Assembly (NCBI RefSeq): GCF_000196135.1 | Contig: NC_005090.1 | Span: 630,001-694,000, forward strand | Length of the DNA stretch: 64,000 bases | Source of the DNA: Wolinella succinogenes DSM 1740 | Lineage (GTDB): Bacteria > Campylobacterota > Campylobacteria > Campylobacterales > Helicobacteraceae | Reading direction: 5' to 3' | Shown here: positions 54,019 through 62,226 of the stretch, one piece after another | Position numbering within the stretch: the first letter of the stretch is position 1 | Layout of the letters: each line of letters opens with the position of its first letter | Notes under the pieces: model-generated | Seen by the model: the letters and a program-made list of their open reading frames with translations, nothing else | What the model was told of the DNA's origin: nothing | The model's database searches: none | Translations under genes and position numbers: made by a program

Positions 54019-54927
54019 TTACAAAAAGGAAAGGAGGGAGTAGAGAAGGGGCATGATTCCTAGGCTAGCCCCCACGCCAAAAGCGACTGTAGAGACGGCT
54101 AGAGAAGTGTTGAGTTGGGCTTTCATCACCATCGCACTGGCTAGAACCATGGGGGGCATGGCCGATTGAAGAATCGCAATATGGGCGCTCTCATCCATAG
54201 GAATCCCAAGTGCTAGGATAATGAGAGTGGCACAGAGGGGTGAGAGAATCATCTTGCCGCTTAAAACAACCAAAGTGGGCTTCCATTCGGTTCTAATGGA
54301 GCTAAAGACCATCTGGAGTCCGATAGCAAAGAGTGCCACGGGGGTGACGGTCGAGCCAAACATTTTGAGGGTGCTAAAGATGAATTCAGGAATGGGCACG
54401 CTTTTGAGCAAAAAGGCTGCAACTAGAGCAATCACTGGAGGGAATCGGACGATTTTTGAGGCGCTTTGGATCACGCTCGCCTTCTCTTTGCTTGCAAGGG
54501 CAAGAATGAAAGGCCCAAGAAGCGCTACGGGGATAGCGGTAGCGAATTGGTCATAAAAGATTCCCTCTCTTAGCGCCTCTTCCCCCAAGAATCCCTCCAG
54601 CACTGGAATCCCTAACAAGAGAGTGTTCCCAAAGCTTGCCATCATGACCATGGTGACTAAAGTGGGACGAGAGAACTTAAGCCACCACCCCACAAGAGTT
54701 ACGACTGCTACGCCTATAGCGGTGCCAATCATCCCGATAAAGACAAGATAAAGAAGCGTTAAGCTCATTTCAAGATGGTAGATTTTTTCAAAAATAAGAG
54801 CAGGGATAGCAAAGTAGATGACAAAATCAATCAGAGTGAGGGCCTGTTTTTGCTCAATAATTTTCAATCGTTTGGCAATGTAGCCTGAAAGAATGAAAGA
54901 GATGATGCTAAAAAGGGAGGCAAACAT
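54019..54927 (-). CDS. AEC (auxin efflux carrier) family permease
   Basis: 302 residues, about ten spans in two halves. PALIFEKIYHLEM and ASFGNTLLLGIPVLEGFLG in the first half, and QSAMPPMVLASAMVMKAQLN in the second half, are the membrane-protein signatures of AEC transporters. Family members move malonate, malate or other organic acids. Stands alone on the minus strand beside iorA. Confidence 0.85.
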   Translation of the reverse strand: MFASLFSIISFILSGYIAKRLKIIEQKQALTLIDFVIYFAIPALIFEKIYHLEMSLTLLYLVFIGMIGTAIGVAVVTLVGWWLKFSRPTLVTMVMMASFGNTLLLGIPVLEGFLGEEALREGIFYDQFATAIPVALLGPFILALASKEKASVIQSASKIVRFPPVIALVAAFLLKSVPIPEFIFSTLKMFGSTVTPVALFAIGLQMVFSSIRTEWKPTLVVLSGKMILSPLCATLIILALGIPMDESAHIAILQSAMPPMVLASAMVMKAQLNTSLAVSTVAFGVGASLGIMPLLYSLLSFL

Positions 54928-55032
54928 GGCGTTCCTCCTAGGGACTAGGGTAAAAATTGGGCGGATTGTAGTCCTGCTAGCCTTTTATTTAGGTTATGAT
55001 TTCTTTTATCAAAGCTAATAAAGGTCCAATCG

Positions 55033-55440
55033 ATGACAACCCAAGAGATTCATTTTCTCAAACATATCAAGGCTGAGCTCATTGATTATAGTGAGGGCTT
55101 TGCGGTGCTGGCGTTTGATATTGAGGATTTGCACAAGCAGCATTTGGGGATGGTGCATGGGGGCGCGATCGCTACATTGGCGGATAATGCGGGATGGTAT
55201 GCGGTGCGCTCCCTCCTCTCTAGCGAGCAGAGCAGTGTGACCATTGAGCTTAAGGTCAACTTCTTAAAACCCGTTGCAGGAGAGATGCTAAGGGCAGAGG
55301 CAAGGGTAGTCAATCGGACAAAGCGGACGGCTTTTACGGTGATTGAGCTCTTTTGTAAGGATCTTTTGGTGGCCTACGCGACGGCAACCTTTGCCATCAA
55401 TGAGGAGCGTAAGCTCACCCAAAGCGTTCACTCCGAGTAG
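55033..55440 (+). CDS. PaaI-type hotdog thioesterase
   Basis: 135 residues, one hotdog domain. LGMVHGGAIATLADNAGWYA has the His-Gly-Gly motif and Asp used by PaaI-type acyl-CoA thioesterases, with VTIELKVNFLKPV on the next strand. It may hydrolyse aryl-acetyl-CoA or other stray thioesters; the arylpyruvate genes nearby make that attractive but unproven. Overlaps the convergent small membrane protein gene by 13 nt. Confidence 0.85.
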   Translation: MTTQEIHFLKHIKAELIDYSEGFAVLAFDIEDLHKQHLGMVHGGAIATLADNAGWYAVRSLLSSEQSSVTIELKVNFLKPVAGEMLRAEARVVNRTKRTAFTVIELFCKDLLVAYATATFAINEERKLTQSVHSE

Positions 55441-55778
55441 GAGGGGAGGGGGATGAGGCGAGGCTTTTGCCAGTAGAGGTAATAGAGCAGATAAAAAAGC
55501 GCCCCCACGAAGAAAAATCCCGTTCCAAGAAGAAGCCAGCCCACACTAAAGGGCTTGTGAGAGGCAAAGAGCCGCCCCTCTTGGCGCAGGAGTGAGAATC
55601 GGCTTTTGTCCAAAAAAGCCTGCAAAGTGGCCTCGTAGGTTTTGGAGCTAGAGGCGTGCTGGAGTATCTTCTGGGCGCTCTCTTGGAGGATTTGGTCATT
55701 TTTTTTGGCCAAGGCCAGCTCAAAGCGATAGAAGAGCACTCCAAGAATGAGCGCGATGAGAAGTAGCACGAGGAACAT
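55428..55778 (-). CDS. Small membrane protein of unknown function
   Basis: 116 residues. A first span at 1-20 (FLVLLLIALILGVLFYRF), a helical, charged segment of about 50 residues (ILQESAQKILQHASSSKTYE), and a C-terminal span (WLLLGTGFFFVGALFYLLYY) ending in a short basic tail. No known motif. The middle region probably faces the periplasm or cytoplasm depending on orientation. Convergent with the PaaI gene. Confidence 0.55.
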   Translation of the reverse strand: MFLVLLLIALILGVLFYRFELALAKKNDQILQESAQKILQHASSSKTYEATLQAFLDKSRFSLLRQEGRLFASHKPFSVGWLLLGTGFFFVGALFYLLYYLYWQKPRLIPLPSYSE

Positions 55779-55969
55779 TCTTGGCTCCTTTGTGGAATCG
55801 TTCTCTTGTTGGAAATCTCTTTTTTGTAGAAGGATGAAGTATAGCCAAATTTTAAGCCGAGCTTTCCTAGACTGCTCTTTTTTAATCCCAAGGGTGCTTC
55901 TAAGAATCTTCTTCTCAAAGTGCTAGAGATACCCTCTGGGCAACCTAATATTCTAAAAGGCGATTCTCT

Positions 55970-57181
55970 ATGATGCACAAACCCTACCTCAAGAGCTTTC
56001 CCAATAAAGAGGGATATTTTGGCAAATATGGCGGCGCTTACTTGCCTCCTTTGCTCATTGAACACTTCAAAGAGATTGGAGAGGCCTACCTCAAAATCTC
56101 CCAGAGTTTTGATTTTATCCAAGAGCTAAAAAGTATCCGCAAGCACTACCAAGGGCGACCCACACCCCTCTATTACGCGCGGAGATTGAGTCAAAAAGCA
56201 GGAGGCGCAGCGATCTATCTTAAGCGTGAAGACCTCAATCACACGGGGGCACATAAGCTCAATCATTGTATGGCGGAGGCTCTATTGGCTAAGCATCTAG
56301 GCAAAAAGAAGCTGATTGCTGAGACAGGCGCAGGGCAGCATGGCGTAGCGCTTGCGACTGCCGCAGCCTACTTTGGCATGGAGTGCGAGATTCACATGGG
56401 AGAGGTGGACATTGCCAAGGAACACCCCAATGTGATTCGCATGAAGATGCTAGGGGCAAAGGTGGTGCCCGTGAGTTTTGGCGAAAGGACACTCAAGGAG
56501 GCGGTGGATAGCGCTTTTGAGGCCTATCTCAAAGACCCTGCGAATGCGATCTATGCGATTGGCTCGGTGGTGGGACCTCACCCCTTCCCTAAAATGGTTC
56601 GTGACTTCCAAAGTGTTGTGGGCGCAGAGGCGAAAGAGCAGTTTTTGGAGATGACGGGCGAGCTCCCCGATCATATCGTGGCGTGCGTGGGAGGCGGAAG
56701 CAATGCGATGGGAATCTTTAGCGCCTTTATTGATGATCCCGTGGAACTATGGGGAGTGGAGCCTCTAGGTAAAGGAAAAAGCCTAGGCGAGCACGCCGCG
56801 AGTCTTAGCTATGGCAAAGAGGGGGTGATGCATGGATTTAACTCCATTATGCTTCAAAACGAGGATGGCTCTCCCGCCTCAGTTCACTCCGTGGCGAGTG
56901 GACTTGACTACCCCTCGGTGGGGCCAGAGCACGCCTATTTGCATGAGATTGGCAGGACGCACTCCGTGGGCGTGAGCGATGAAGAGGCGATCAAGAACTT
57001 CTTTGCCCTCTCACGCCTAGAGGGAATCATTCCCGCCATTGAGAGTGCCCATGCGATCGCCTATGGCATGAAGCTCGCCAAAGAGCGCTTGGGTGAGAAG
57101 ATTCTCATCAATCTCAGTGGTCGTGGGGATAAGGATATTGATTATGTTTCAGAGACATTTGGTTTTGGAGGCGAGGAATGA
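55970..57181 (+). CDS. trpB: Tryptophan synthase beta chain-like protein
   Basis: 403 residues of fold-type II PLP enzyme. [19 protein letters not shown] has the PLP Lys, [20 protein letters not shown] the catalytic Glu, [15 protein letters not shown] the phosphate cup. The HKLNH segment deviates from the usual HKINN. It stands apart from any trpA or other trp gene, and overlaps a nitroreductase gene, so it may be a second, stand-alone TrpB acting on another donor or acceptor. AspA-like regulation is not visible. The core chemistry should be beta-replacement with serine and indole. Confidence 0.85.
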   Translation: MMHKPYLKSFPNKEGYFGKYGGAYLPPLLIEHFKEIGEAYLKISQSFDFIQELKSIRKHYQGRPTPLYYARRLSQKAGGAAIYLKREDLNHTGAHKLNHCMAEALLAKHLGKKKLIAETGAGQHGVALATAAAYFGMECEIHMGEVDIAKEHPNVIRMKMLGAKVVPVSFGERTLKEAVDSAFEAYLKDPANAIYAIGSVVGPHPFPKMVRDFQSVVGAEAKEQFLEMTGELPDHIVACVGGGSNAMGIFSAFIDDPVELWGVEPLGKGKSLGEHAASLSYGKEGVMHGFNSIMLQNEDGSPASVHSVASGLDYPSVGPEHAYLHEIGRTHSVGVSDEEAIKNFFALSRLEGIIPAIESAHAIAYGMKLAKERLGEKILINLSGRGDKDIDYVSETFGFGGEE

Positions 57182-57816
57182 ATGATTTTGAAAAGGCGAT
57201 GAATTTTCGCCATGCGTGCAAGCTTTTTGATGAGAGCCAAAAGATTCCCAGAGAATCGATGGATTGGATCATGGAGATGGGAGCTCTCTCTCCCTCCTCT
57301 TTTGGGCTAGAGCCTTGGCGTTTTTTGGTGATCGAGGATCAGAGCATTAAAGCCGCCCTCCGCCCTGCGTGCTGGGATCAGCCCCAGGTGACCACCTGCT
57401 CCCATTTTGTAGTGCTTCTATCTAAAAAGCCGAAATTCTTTGAAGCAGGAAGCGAATACCTCAAGCGCTCATTTTTGCGCCGAACTCAAGGAGATGAGGA
57501 GAAGTTAGCCAAGATTTTGGCCGTCTTTGACAATTTCCAAAAAAACGAGCTCAAACCTGACTTGGAGAACTGGGCAAAGATGCAAGTCTATCTAGCCAGT
57601 GCCAATATGATGAGTGCAGCAGCCTTTATTGGAATTGATTCTTGTCCGATTGAGGGGTTTGTTTATGATGAGCTAGAGAAGGCTCTTGCCAAAGAGGTGG
57701 CACTCTTTAAGCCTGAGGATTATGGGATTGCCTACTGCATCGCCTTTGGTTATCGCGCCCATCCACAGGGAGAGAGATACCGATGGGTAAAAGAAGAGGT
57801 GATCACTTACGTGTAG
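57178..57816 (+). CDS. NAD(P)H-dependent nitroreductase family protein
   Basis: 212 residues, FMN-binding nitroreductase fold. [16 protein letters not shown] at the start, [18 protein letters not shown] (FMN contact) and [18 protein letters not shown] at the end are characteristic. Physiological substrate unknown; may be a quinone or nitro compound reductase. It overlaps trpB by 4 nt (ATGA), suggesting translational coupling, and dacA by 14 nt (convergent). Confidence 0.88.
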   Translation: MNDFEKAMNFRHACKLFDESQKIPRESMDWIMEMGALSPSSFGLEPWRFLVIEDQSIKAALRPACWDQPQVTTCSHFVVLLSKKPKFFEAGSEYLKRSFLRRTQGDEEKLAKILAVFDNFQKNELKPDLENWAKMQVYLASANMMSAAAFIGIDSCPIEGFVYDELEKALAKEVALFKPEDYGIAYCIAFGYRAHPQGERYRWVKEEVITYV

Positions 57817-58654
57817 GGGAGGGCTTGGGAGGGTTCACCCTCTCCTTTTCAATCACCTCATCAAAGATGGCTTGAGCGCTCTTCCATCGATTCTCTTTAG
57901 AGTTGAGCATCACTAAAAGCAGGTCTTTTTCACCTTTTTTGGCGCGTGCAATGAGGCAAGGACCAGCCTTGGAAGTGTAGCCCGTCTTGATTCCAATGGT
58001 GTATTTATGGGTGCGCAGGAGTTTGTTGTGCGTCCATGAGGTGTAGATTTTGTTTTTGTTGTTGATGGGCGAGAAGGTGTGCTTGTTCATCTTCACGATT
58101 TCATTGAAACTTTTGTTTTTGATGGCATATTCCGCTAGGAGCATCAAATCATGGGCCGTGGAGAGATGATCACCAATATCAAATCCAGCGGCATTGGTGA
58201 AGTTTGTCTCTTTCATTCCTAGCGCTTTGGCCTTCTTGTTCATCATTTTGACGAAATTCTCACTGCTTCCTCCGACAAAAATTCCAATTCCCGTCGCCGA
58301 ATCGTTGGCTGATTGGATGAGGGCAGACTTCACCAGATCTCTCAAATAGAACTTCTCCCCCACCTTAAAGCCCGCCTTGCTAGGCTCCACCAAAGTCATT
58401 TCAGGCGTGATCGTCACCACTTCATTCATTTTGCCACTCTCAATGGCTAAAATCGCCGTCATGATTTTAGTGAGACTGGCGGGTCGAACCTCTTTGTGCG
58501 TCTCTTTGGCGTAGAGGATCTTTTTATTGGAGAGGTCTTTGATGATGAGCGATTCGATTTGGTTTTCAAATTTTTCAACGACGGGGGCTAGGTTGGCTAA
58601 AAGTAGAGTCGCGCTCAAAGAGAGGGCGACTAAGAGCTTGGGAAGAAAGTGCAT
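57803..58654 (-). CDS. dacA: D-alanyl-D-alanine carboxypeptidase (penicillin-binding protein)
   Basis: 283 residues: signal peptide, SLTKIMTAILAIESG (SxxK nucleophile), SANDSATGIGIFVGG (SxN) and GIKTGYTSKAGPC (KTG), the three serine-penicilloyl motifs. It trims the peptidoglycan stem peptide in the periplasm. It is about 100 residues shorter than E. coli DacA, lacking the C-terminal beta domain and amphipathic anchor. Confidence 0.92.
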   Translation of the reverse strand: MHFLPKLLVALSLSATLLLANLAPVVEKFENQIESLIIKDLSNKKILYAKETHKEVRPASLTKIMTAILAIESGKMNEVVTITPEMTLVEPSKAGFKVGEKFYLRDLVKSALIQSANDSATGIGIFVGGSSENFVKMMNKKAKALGMKETNFTNAAGFDIGDHLSTAHDLMLLAEYAIKNKSFNEIVKMNKHTFSPINNKNKIYTSWTHNKLLRTHKYTIGIKTGYTSKAGPCLIARAKKGEKDLLLVMLNSKENRWKSAQAIFDEVIEKERVNPPKPSPTRK

Positions 58655-58722
58655 GAGAGGTGACCTTTGCAGCTAGAATCAAGAGAGAATTCTAACCGCA
58701 AAGATATTAAAGAAAGAAAAAT

Positions 58723-59955
58723 TTAGGCTAAACTTTTTTCGCCTTGAGTATATTTTTCCACCACGGCGGCGCAGAGAGCGTCTCCTGTGATGTTGACTGC
58801 GGTGCGAGTCATATCAAAAATACGATCTAGTGCGTAGAGAATAGGGAGCCCTTCGATGGGGATTCCTGCAGACATCAGGACCGCTACAACTAAAAGCGTG
58901 GGCCCAGGAACTCCTGCTTGGCCGATAGAGCCAATGGTAGAGGTAAGGATGATCGCTCCATAGTGCGCCCATGTGAGCTCGATTCCGTAGAATTGGGCAA
59001 AAAAGACCGCTGTGAGAGCGTAGTAGATGGCGTTACCATTCATGTTGATGGTGGCGCCAAGGGGCACGATGAAGGAGGCGAGGCTCTTGTTGATTTTGAA
59101 TTTGTTCTCCACGGCATCCATGGTGACAGGCACGGTGGCCATGGAAGAGGCGGTCGAGAAAGCAACAATTTGCGCGCTTTTGATACCGCCAAAGAACTCT
59201 TTGAGTGAGAGGTTGGTGAAGAATTGCACGACAAGGCCGTAGATTCCCCAGTTAAAGAGCGCTAGGGCAAAGAGATAGACCACCACTAGCTTCATGATGA
59301 GCACAAGGGTTTCAAAGCCATAGGTGCCAATCGATTCGGCCATGAGGGCAAAAACCCCAATAGGAGCGATAAGCATCACTTTATTAATCATCCAAATCAT
59401 CGCCTCTGTAAGAGCGTTTAGACCAGCGATGAGTGGCGAGCGTTTACTCTCTTCAAGCATGGAGATTCCAAAGCCCAAGAAGATGCAGAAGAAGAGAATC
59501 TGGAGGATGTTCCCCTCGACCATCGCCTTGATGGGGTTGGTGGGAATCATTCCAAGGATAATGTCAAAGAAAGCAGGAGTTCCACCCCTGTCGGCGTATT
59601 CATTGGAAAACATCGAAGAGAGTGAGCTTAGGTTGACACCGACACCAGGTTTAAAAAGCTCTCCAAAGAGCAGGGCGATACTGACGGCGAGAATCGTCAT
59701 AATCATGAAGAAAAAGAGGGTGAGGCCTCCAACTTTTCCAGCGCTAGAAGTAGCGCCAACGCCTGCTGATCCGCCAATGACTGAAAAGACGATGAGCGGA
59801 ACGACGAGCATTTTAATAAGAGAGATGAACATCGCGCCAAGCGGCTCAAAAACCGCTGCGCCCTCGCCCATCATTACGCCCGTGAGCACGCCAAGAATCA
59901 TAGCGACTAGGATATAGAAGCCAAGACTCTTGGAGAGATTGTTGAGTAGAGACAT
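58723..59955 (-). CDS. Dicarboxylate/amino acid:cation symporter (DAACS, GltP type)
   Basis: 410 residues from ATG 59955, which has AAAGAAAGG upstream; a start 30 nt earlier is possible. About eight spans and two re-entrant loops: AFSTASSMATVPVTMDAVE (the Ser-rich loop), PLGATINMNGNAIYYALTAV (NMDGT-like, here NMNGN) and QAGVPGPTLLVVAVLMSAG. The family takes up glutamate, aspartate or C4-dicarboxylates with Na+ or H+. The substrate could be aspartate, given the aspartate metabolism of this organism. Confidence 0.9.
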   Translation of the reverse strand: MSLLNNLSKSLGFYILVAMILGVLTGVMMGEGAAVFEPLGAMFISLIKMLVVPLIVFSVIGGSAGVGATSSAGKVGGLTLFFFMIMTILAVSIALLFGELFKPGVGVNLSSLSSMFSNEYADRGGTPAFFDIILGMIPTNPIKAMVEGNILQILFFCIFLGFGISMLEESKRSPLIAGLNALTEAMIWMINKVMLIAPIGVFALMAESIGTYGFETLVLIMKLVVVYLFALALFNWGIYGLVVQFFTNLSLKEFFGGIKSAQIVAFSTASSMATVPVTMDAVENKFKINKSLASFIVPLGATINMNGNAIYYALTAVFFAQFYGIELTWAHYGAIILTSTIGSIGQAGVPGPTLLVVAVLMSAGIPIEGLPILYALDRIFDMTRTAVNITGDALCAAVVEKYTQGEKSLA

Positions 59956-60061
59956 ATGCAGCCTTTCTTTGGGTGAAGTTTTCATTCAAAAAGGACGATT
60001 GTAATCAAAAAAACCCCTGATGCGTCTAAATAAAAGAGTTTAATTTTTAAGCAATACAACT

Positions 60062-60067
60062 TATAAT
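60062..60067 (+). promoter_or_regulatory. Candidate -10 element of the asparaginase-domain gene
   Basis: TATAAT 56 nt before the ATG, in an AT-rich region (TTTAATTTTTAAGCAATACAACT) that lacks a clear -35. Typical campylobacterotal sigma-70 layout. Confidence 0.45.
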
Positions 60068-60122
60068 TGGCTCATGCCTCCTCCAAGAAGAGGTCAAACC
60101 CGCTTATTTAAAGGATTTTTCT

Positions 60123-60632
60123 ATGATTACCGTCATCAACACCGGCGGAACGTTCAATAAGATTTATGACAAGGTCAAGGGCGAATTGGTGATCTATCCC
60201 AACTGCGATGTGATCGAAGAGGTGATTGCCAAGAGCTTCTATAATAATATCGATTTGAGGGTGACGGGGCTCATCTATAAAGATAGTCTCTATATGAACG
60301 ATGAAGATCGTGCCGAGCTTTTGAAGAAGTTAGAACTAGTCCAGACTAGGGATGTGGTCGTGGTGCATGGCACCGATACGATGGATGTGAGTGCGGAGTA
60401 TATCAGGACTCACGCCCCTCATATTGCCGCCAGCAAGAGAATTATCTTCACGGGTGCCATGAAGCCCTACACGATTGAGCCCGCCGAAGCGACCTCTAAC
60501 CTCACGCTAGCGATAGGCTTTTTGCTCTATGCGGAGCCAAAGAGTGGAATCTATGTGGCGATGAATGGAGTGCTAGGAGAGGCGGAAAAGATCGTGAAAG
60601 ACCGCACTTCAGGGAAATTTATCTTCGCCTGA
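60123..60632 (+). CDS. Stand-alone asparaginase N-terminal domain protein
   Basis: 169 residues. NTGGTFNKIYD carries the first-threonine motif, VVHGTDTMDVSAEYI the second Thr-Asp motif, and FTGAMKPYTIEPAEATSNL the next conserved strand. The C-terminal domain (about 120 residues) of type I/II asparaginases is absent, and the frame ends cleanly, so the protein is a single-domain form. It could be a cyclic amide hydrolase or an inactive relative. It overlaps the broken EamA gene by 14 nt (convergent). Confidence 0.75.
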   Translation: MITVINTGGTFNKIYDKVKGELVIYPNCDVIEEVIAKSFYNNIDLRVTGLIYKDSLYMNDEDRAELLKKLELVQTRDVVVVHGTDTMDVSAEYIRTHAPHIAASKRIIFTGAMKPYTIEPAEATSNLTLAIGFLLYAEPKSGIYVAMNGVLGEAEKIVKDRTSGKFIFA

Positions 60633-61526
60633 AGCGTTGCAGGTGCGAGGGGCGATAGAGATTGATGAGATAGATCGCTAGGATCGCCAAACTCCCACCA
60701 ATGAGCGTCTCGTGAGTGGGGGTCTCGCCTAGAAATAGCCAGCTAAGAAGCAGGGCATTCACGGGCACCATCAGCCCAAAGGTGCTTGCCTTAGAGGCTC
60801 CCACAATAGAGATTGCCTGATAGTAGATGGTCGTCCCAAAGGCTGTCGAGAGGCATGAAACAAAGAGCAGATTCCCCCAAAACCACCCATCAAAACTTCC
60901 TATTTCCATCATATTTGTGTTCCAAAGGAAGAGAGGCGCATAGGTGATGACACTAAAGAGTGTGGTGTAGAAGTTGATCGCTACAGGGTGCACTTCATGA
61001 CGAATCTTCTGCGTGGCAAGTGTGAGGCTCGCCCAAGAGAGCGCGCTAGCAACAAAAAAGAGATTCCCTCCACCCAAAAGATCTCCGTAGTGAGAGAGAT
61101 TGAGCAAAAAAAGTCCTGAGATGAGTCCTAAAACCAGACCTGAAACCTCATGTTTTTCCAAGGGGTTGGAGTAGAGCCAATAGGAGAGCAAGTAGGCAAA
61201 AACAGGAATCAGCGTGGTTCAAGCACTCCTCCTGCTCCTGCAAAACCAAAACGCAAGCCCGTGAAGAAGAGAATAGAATAGAGTGAATTGAAAAACGAGG
61301 CAAGCAGAAGGTATTTCAGGGATGAGGGGGTGAGGCGAAGAGGGACCTTTAAAGCAAAGACAATAGGCACAAAGGTGAGCAAGGCGAAGAAAAAGCGCCA
61401 AAAAGTGATCACCTCGGTGGAGGTGTATTGGGTGAGAATTTTGGAAGAGGGCCAAGAGCCGCCCCAAAAAATCATACCCACAAAGAGCAAAATAGCAAAA
61501 AGCTGTTTTTCATTGAATCTTTTCAT
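60619..61526 (-). pseudogene. EamA/DMT family permease, frameshifted
   Basis: Two frames together make an EamA permease: 61526 to about 61215 (first half, ends FGFAGAGGVLEPR and stop) and about 61214 to 60619 (second half, with LIPVFAYLLSYWL just upstream of its first ATG and YLINLYRPSH at the end). Around 61213-61220 the bases GTGCTTGAACCACG lack one nucleotide relative to the expected VL-x-TTLIPV. Adding one base gives about 302 residues, normal for the family. There is no long homopolymer at the break, so this looks like a plain one-base deletion or a sequencing error. Confidence 0.75.
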
Positions 61527-61541
61527 AAGAGGGCTTAAGAG

Positions 61542-61637
61542 TTAGGATTTAAGGCGGCGGCGATAGAAAAAAAGCGCCAAAAAGAGCAGGGCAAAAAAGA
61601 GAATCTCATAGCCTAGAGAGGCGAGGTCTGGGGGCAT
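61542..61637 (-). CDS. 31-residue putative small membrane protein
   Basis: Short frame ATG 61637 to TAA 61542: a polar start, one hydrophobic stretch (EILFFALLFLALFFY) and a basic end (RRRLKS), which is the topology of small single-span proteins with the C-terminus inside. AAGGAA precedes the ATG by about 6 nt. It lies directly upstream of the broken EamA gene on the same strand. No family recognised; whether it is expressed is unknown. Confidence 0.35.
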   Translation of the reverse strand: MPPDLASLGYEILFFALLFLALFFYRRRLKS

Positions 61638-61670
61638 TAAGGGTTCCTTCGATTCTTTGATGGAATGATA

Positions 61671-61676
61671 TATAAT
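61671..61676 (+). promoter_or_regulatory. Candidate -10 element for the 61730 gene
   Basis: TATAAT in TGATATATAATCG, 54 nt upstream of ATG 61730, with TG a few bases upstream. No clear -35. Confidence 0.45.
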
Positions 61677-61729
61677 CGTTCCAAAGAAGAGGATTAAGAA
61701 TCTTTAGGATGAGGGTAGGAGAAAGAGAG

Positions 61730-62077
61730 ATGGGTGCTTGGGTTAAAGCCATCGTGATAGCGTGGATCATCACCTTGGGGGGTATAGGGGTCATCTATTG
61801 GCTCAATCCCTCGCTTTTTGTGCGAATCTTTATGCCTCCAAGCGATGCGATGATTTTAGAGCTTGGTGCGCGTCTCACTTCACCCTCCATCGCCCCTTCG
61901 CTGGAGATTCTCAAGGTGAGCTATGTAGGGAGTCAAGAGCGCGATTACGCCACGATGCTCTCCTATACCGTGGGGAAGAAACGCTGCATCTTAATGATGG
62001 GCATGAAACACCAGAAAGGGCGATGGAGAGGAGAGAGGAGTCGTGTGGATGAGTGCTTTTTCCTCTATGAAATATAA
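61730..62077 (+). CDS. Hypothetical membrane-anchored protein
   Basis: 115 residues from ATG 61730 (AGGAG 8-9 nt upstream; another ATG at 61709 adds seven residues). One N-terminal span (VKAIVIAWIITLGGIGVIYW), then about 85 residues outside the membrane with two Cys (KKRCILMM, DECFFLY) and no known motif. The end is basic and then acidic. Function unknown. Confidence 0.5.
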   Translation: MGAWVKAIVIAWIITLGGIGVIYWLNPSLFVRIFMPPSDAMILELGARLTSPSIAPSLEILKVSYVGSQERDYATMLSYTVGKKRCILMMGMKHQKGRWRGERSRVDECFFLYEI

Positions 62078-62160
62078 ATAATTAAAAAGTAAAAAATAGT
62101 TTTAACATCTTTTAAGGCAGAAAGGTTAGAATTACCGAAAAGTAAATAAATAGTTAACCT

Positions 62161-62179
62161 TTATGGAGATTTTCCATAA
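62161..62179. promoter_or_regulatory. Palindrome upstream of the ferredoxin gene, candidate operator
   Basis: TTATGGA-GATTT-TCCATAA, a perfect 7-bp inverted repeat, 48 nt before the start codon of the ferredoxin gene. A second hairpin CTGGT-TCAG-ACCAG follows at 62194-62207, next to the ribosome binding site. A Crp/Fnr-type or other dimeric regulator could bind the first. Confidence 0.4.
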
Positions 62180-62226
62180 CGCTTGAACAAGGTCTGGTTC
62201 AGACCAGCTAAAGGAGATCAAACCCA

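Noticed and set aside
55415-56122. 235-codon frame opposite the small membrane protein and trpB start
   Set aside because: Repetitive low-complexity Ser/Arg-rich translation and a conflict with the trpB N-terminus; shadow frame.
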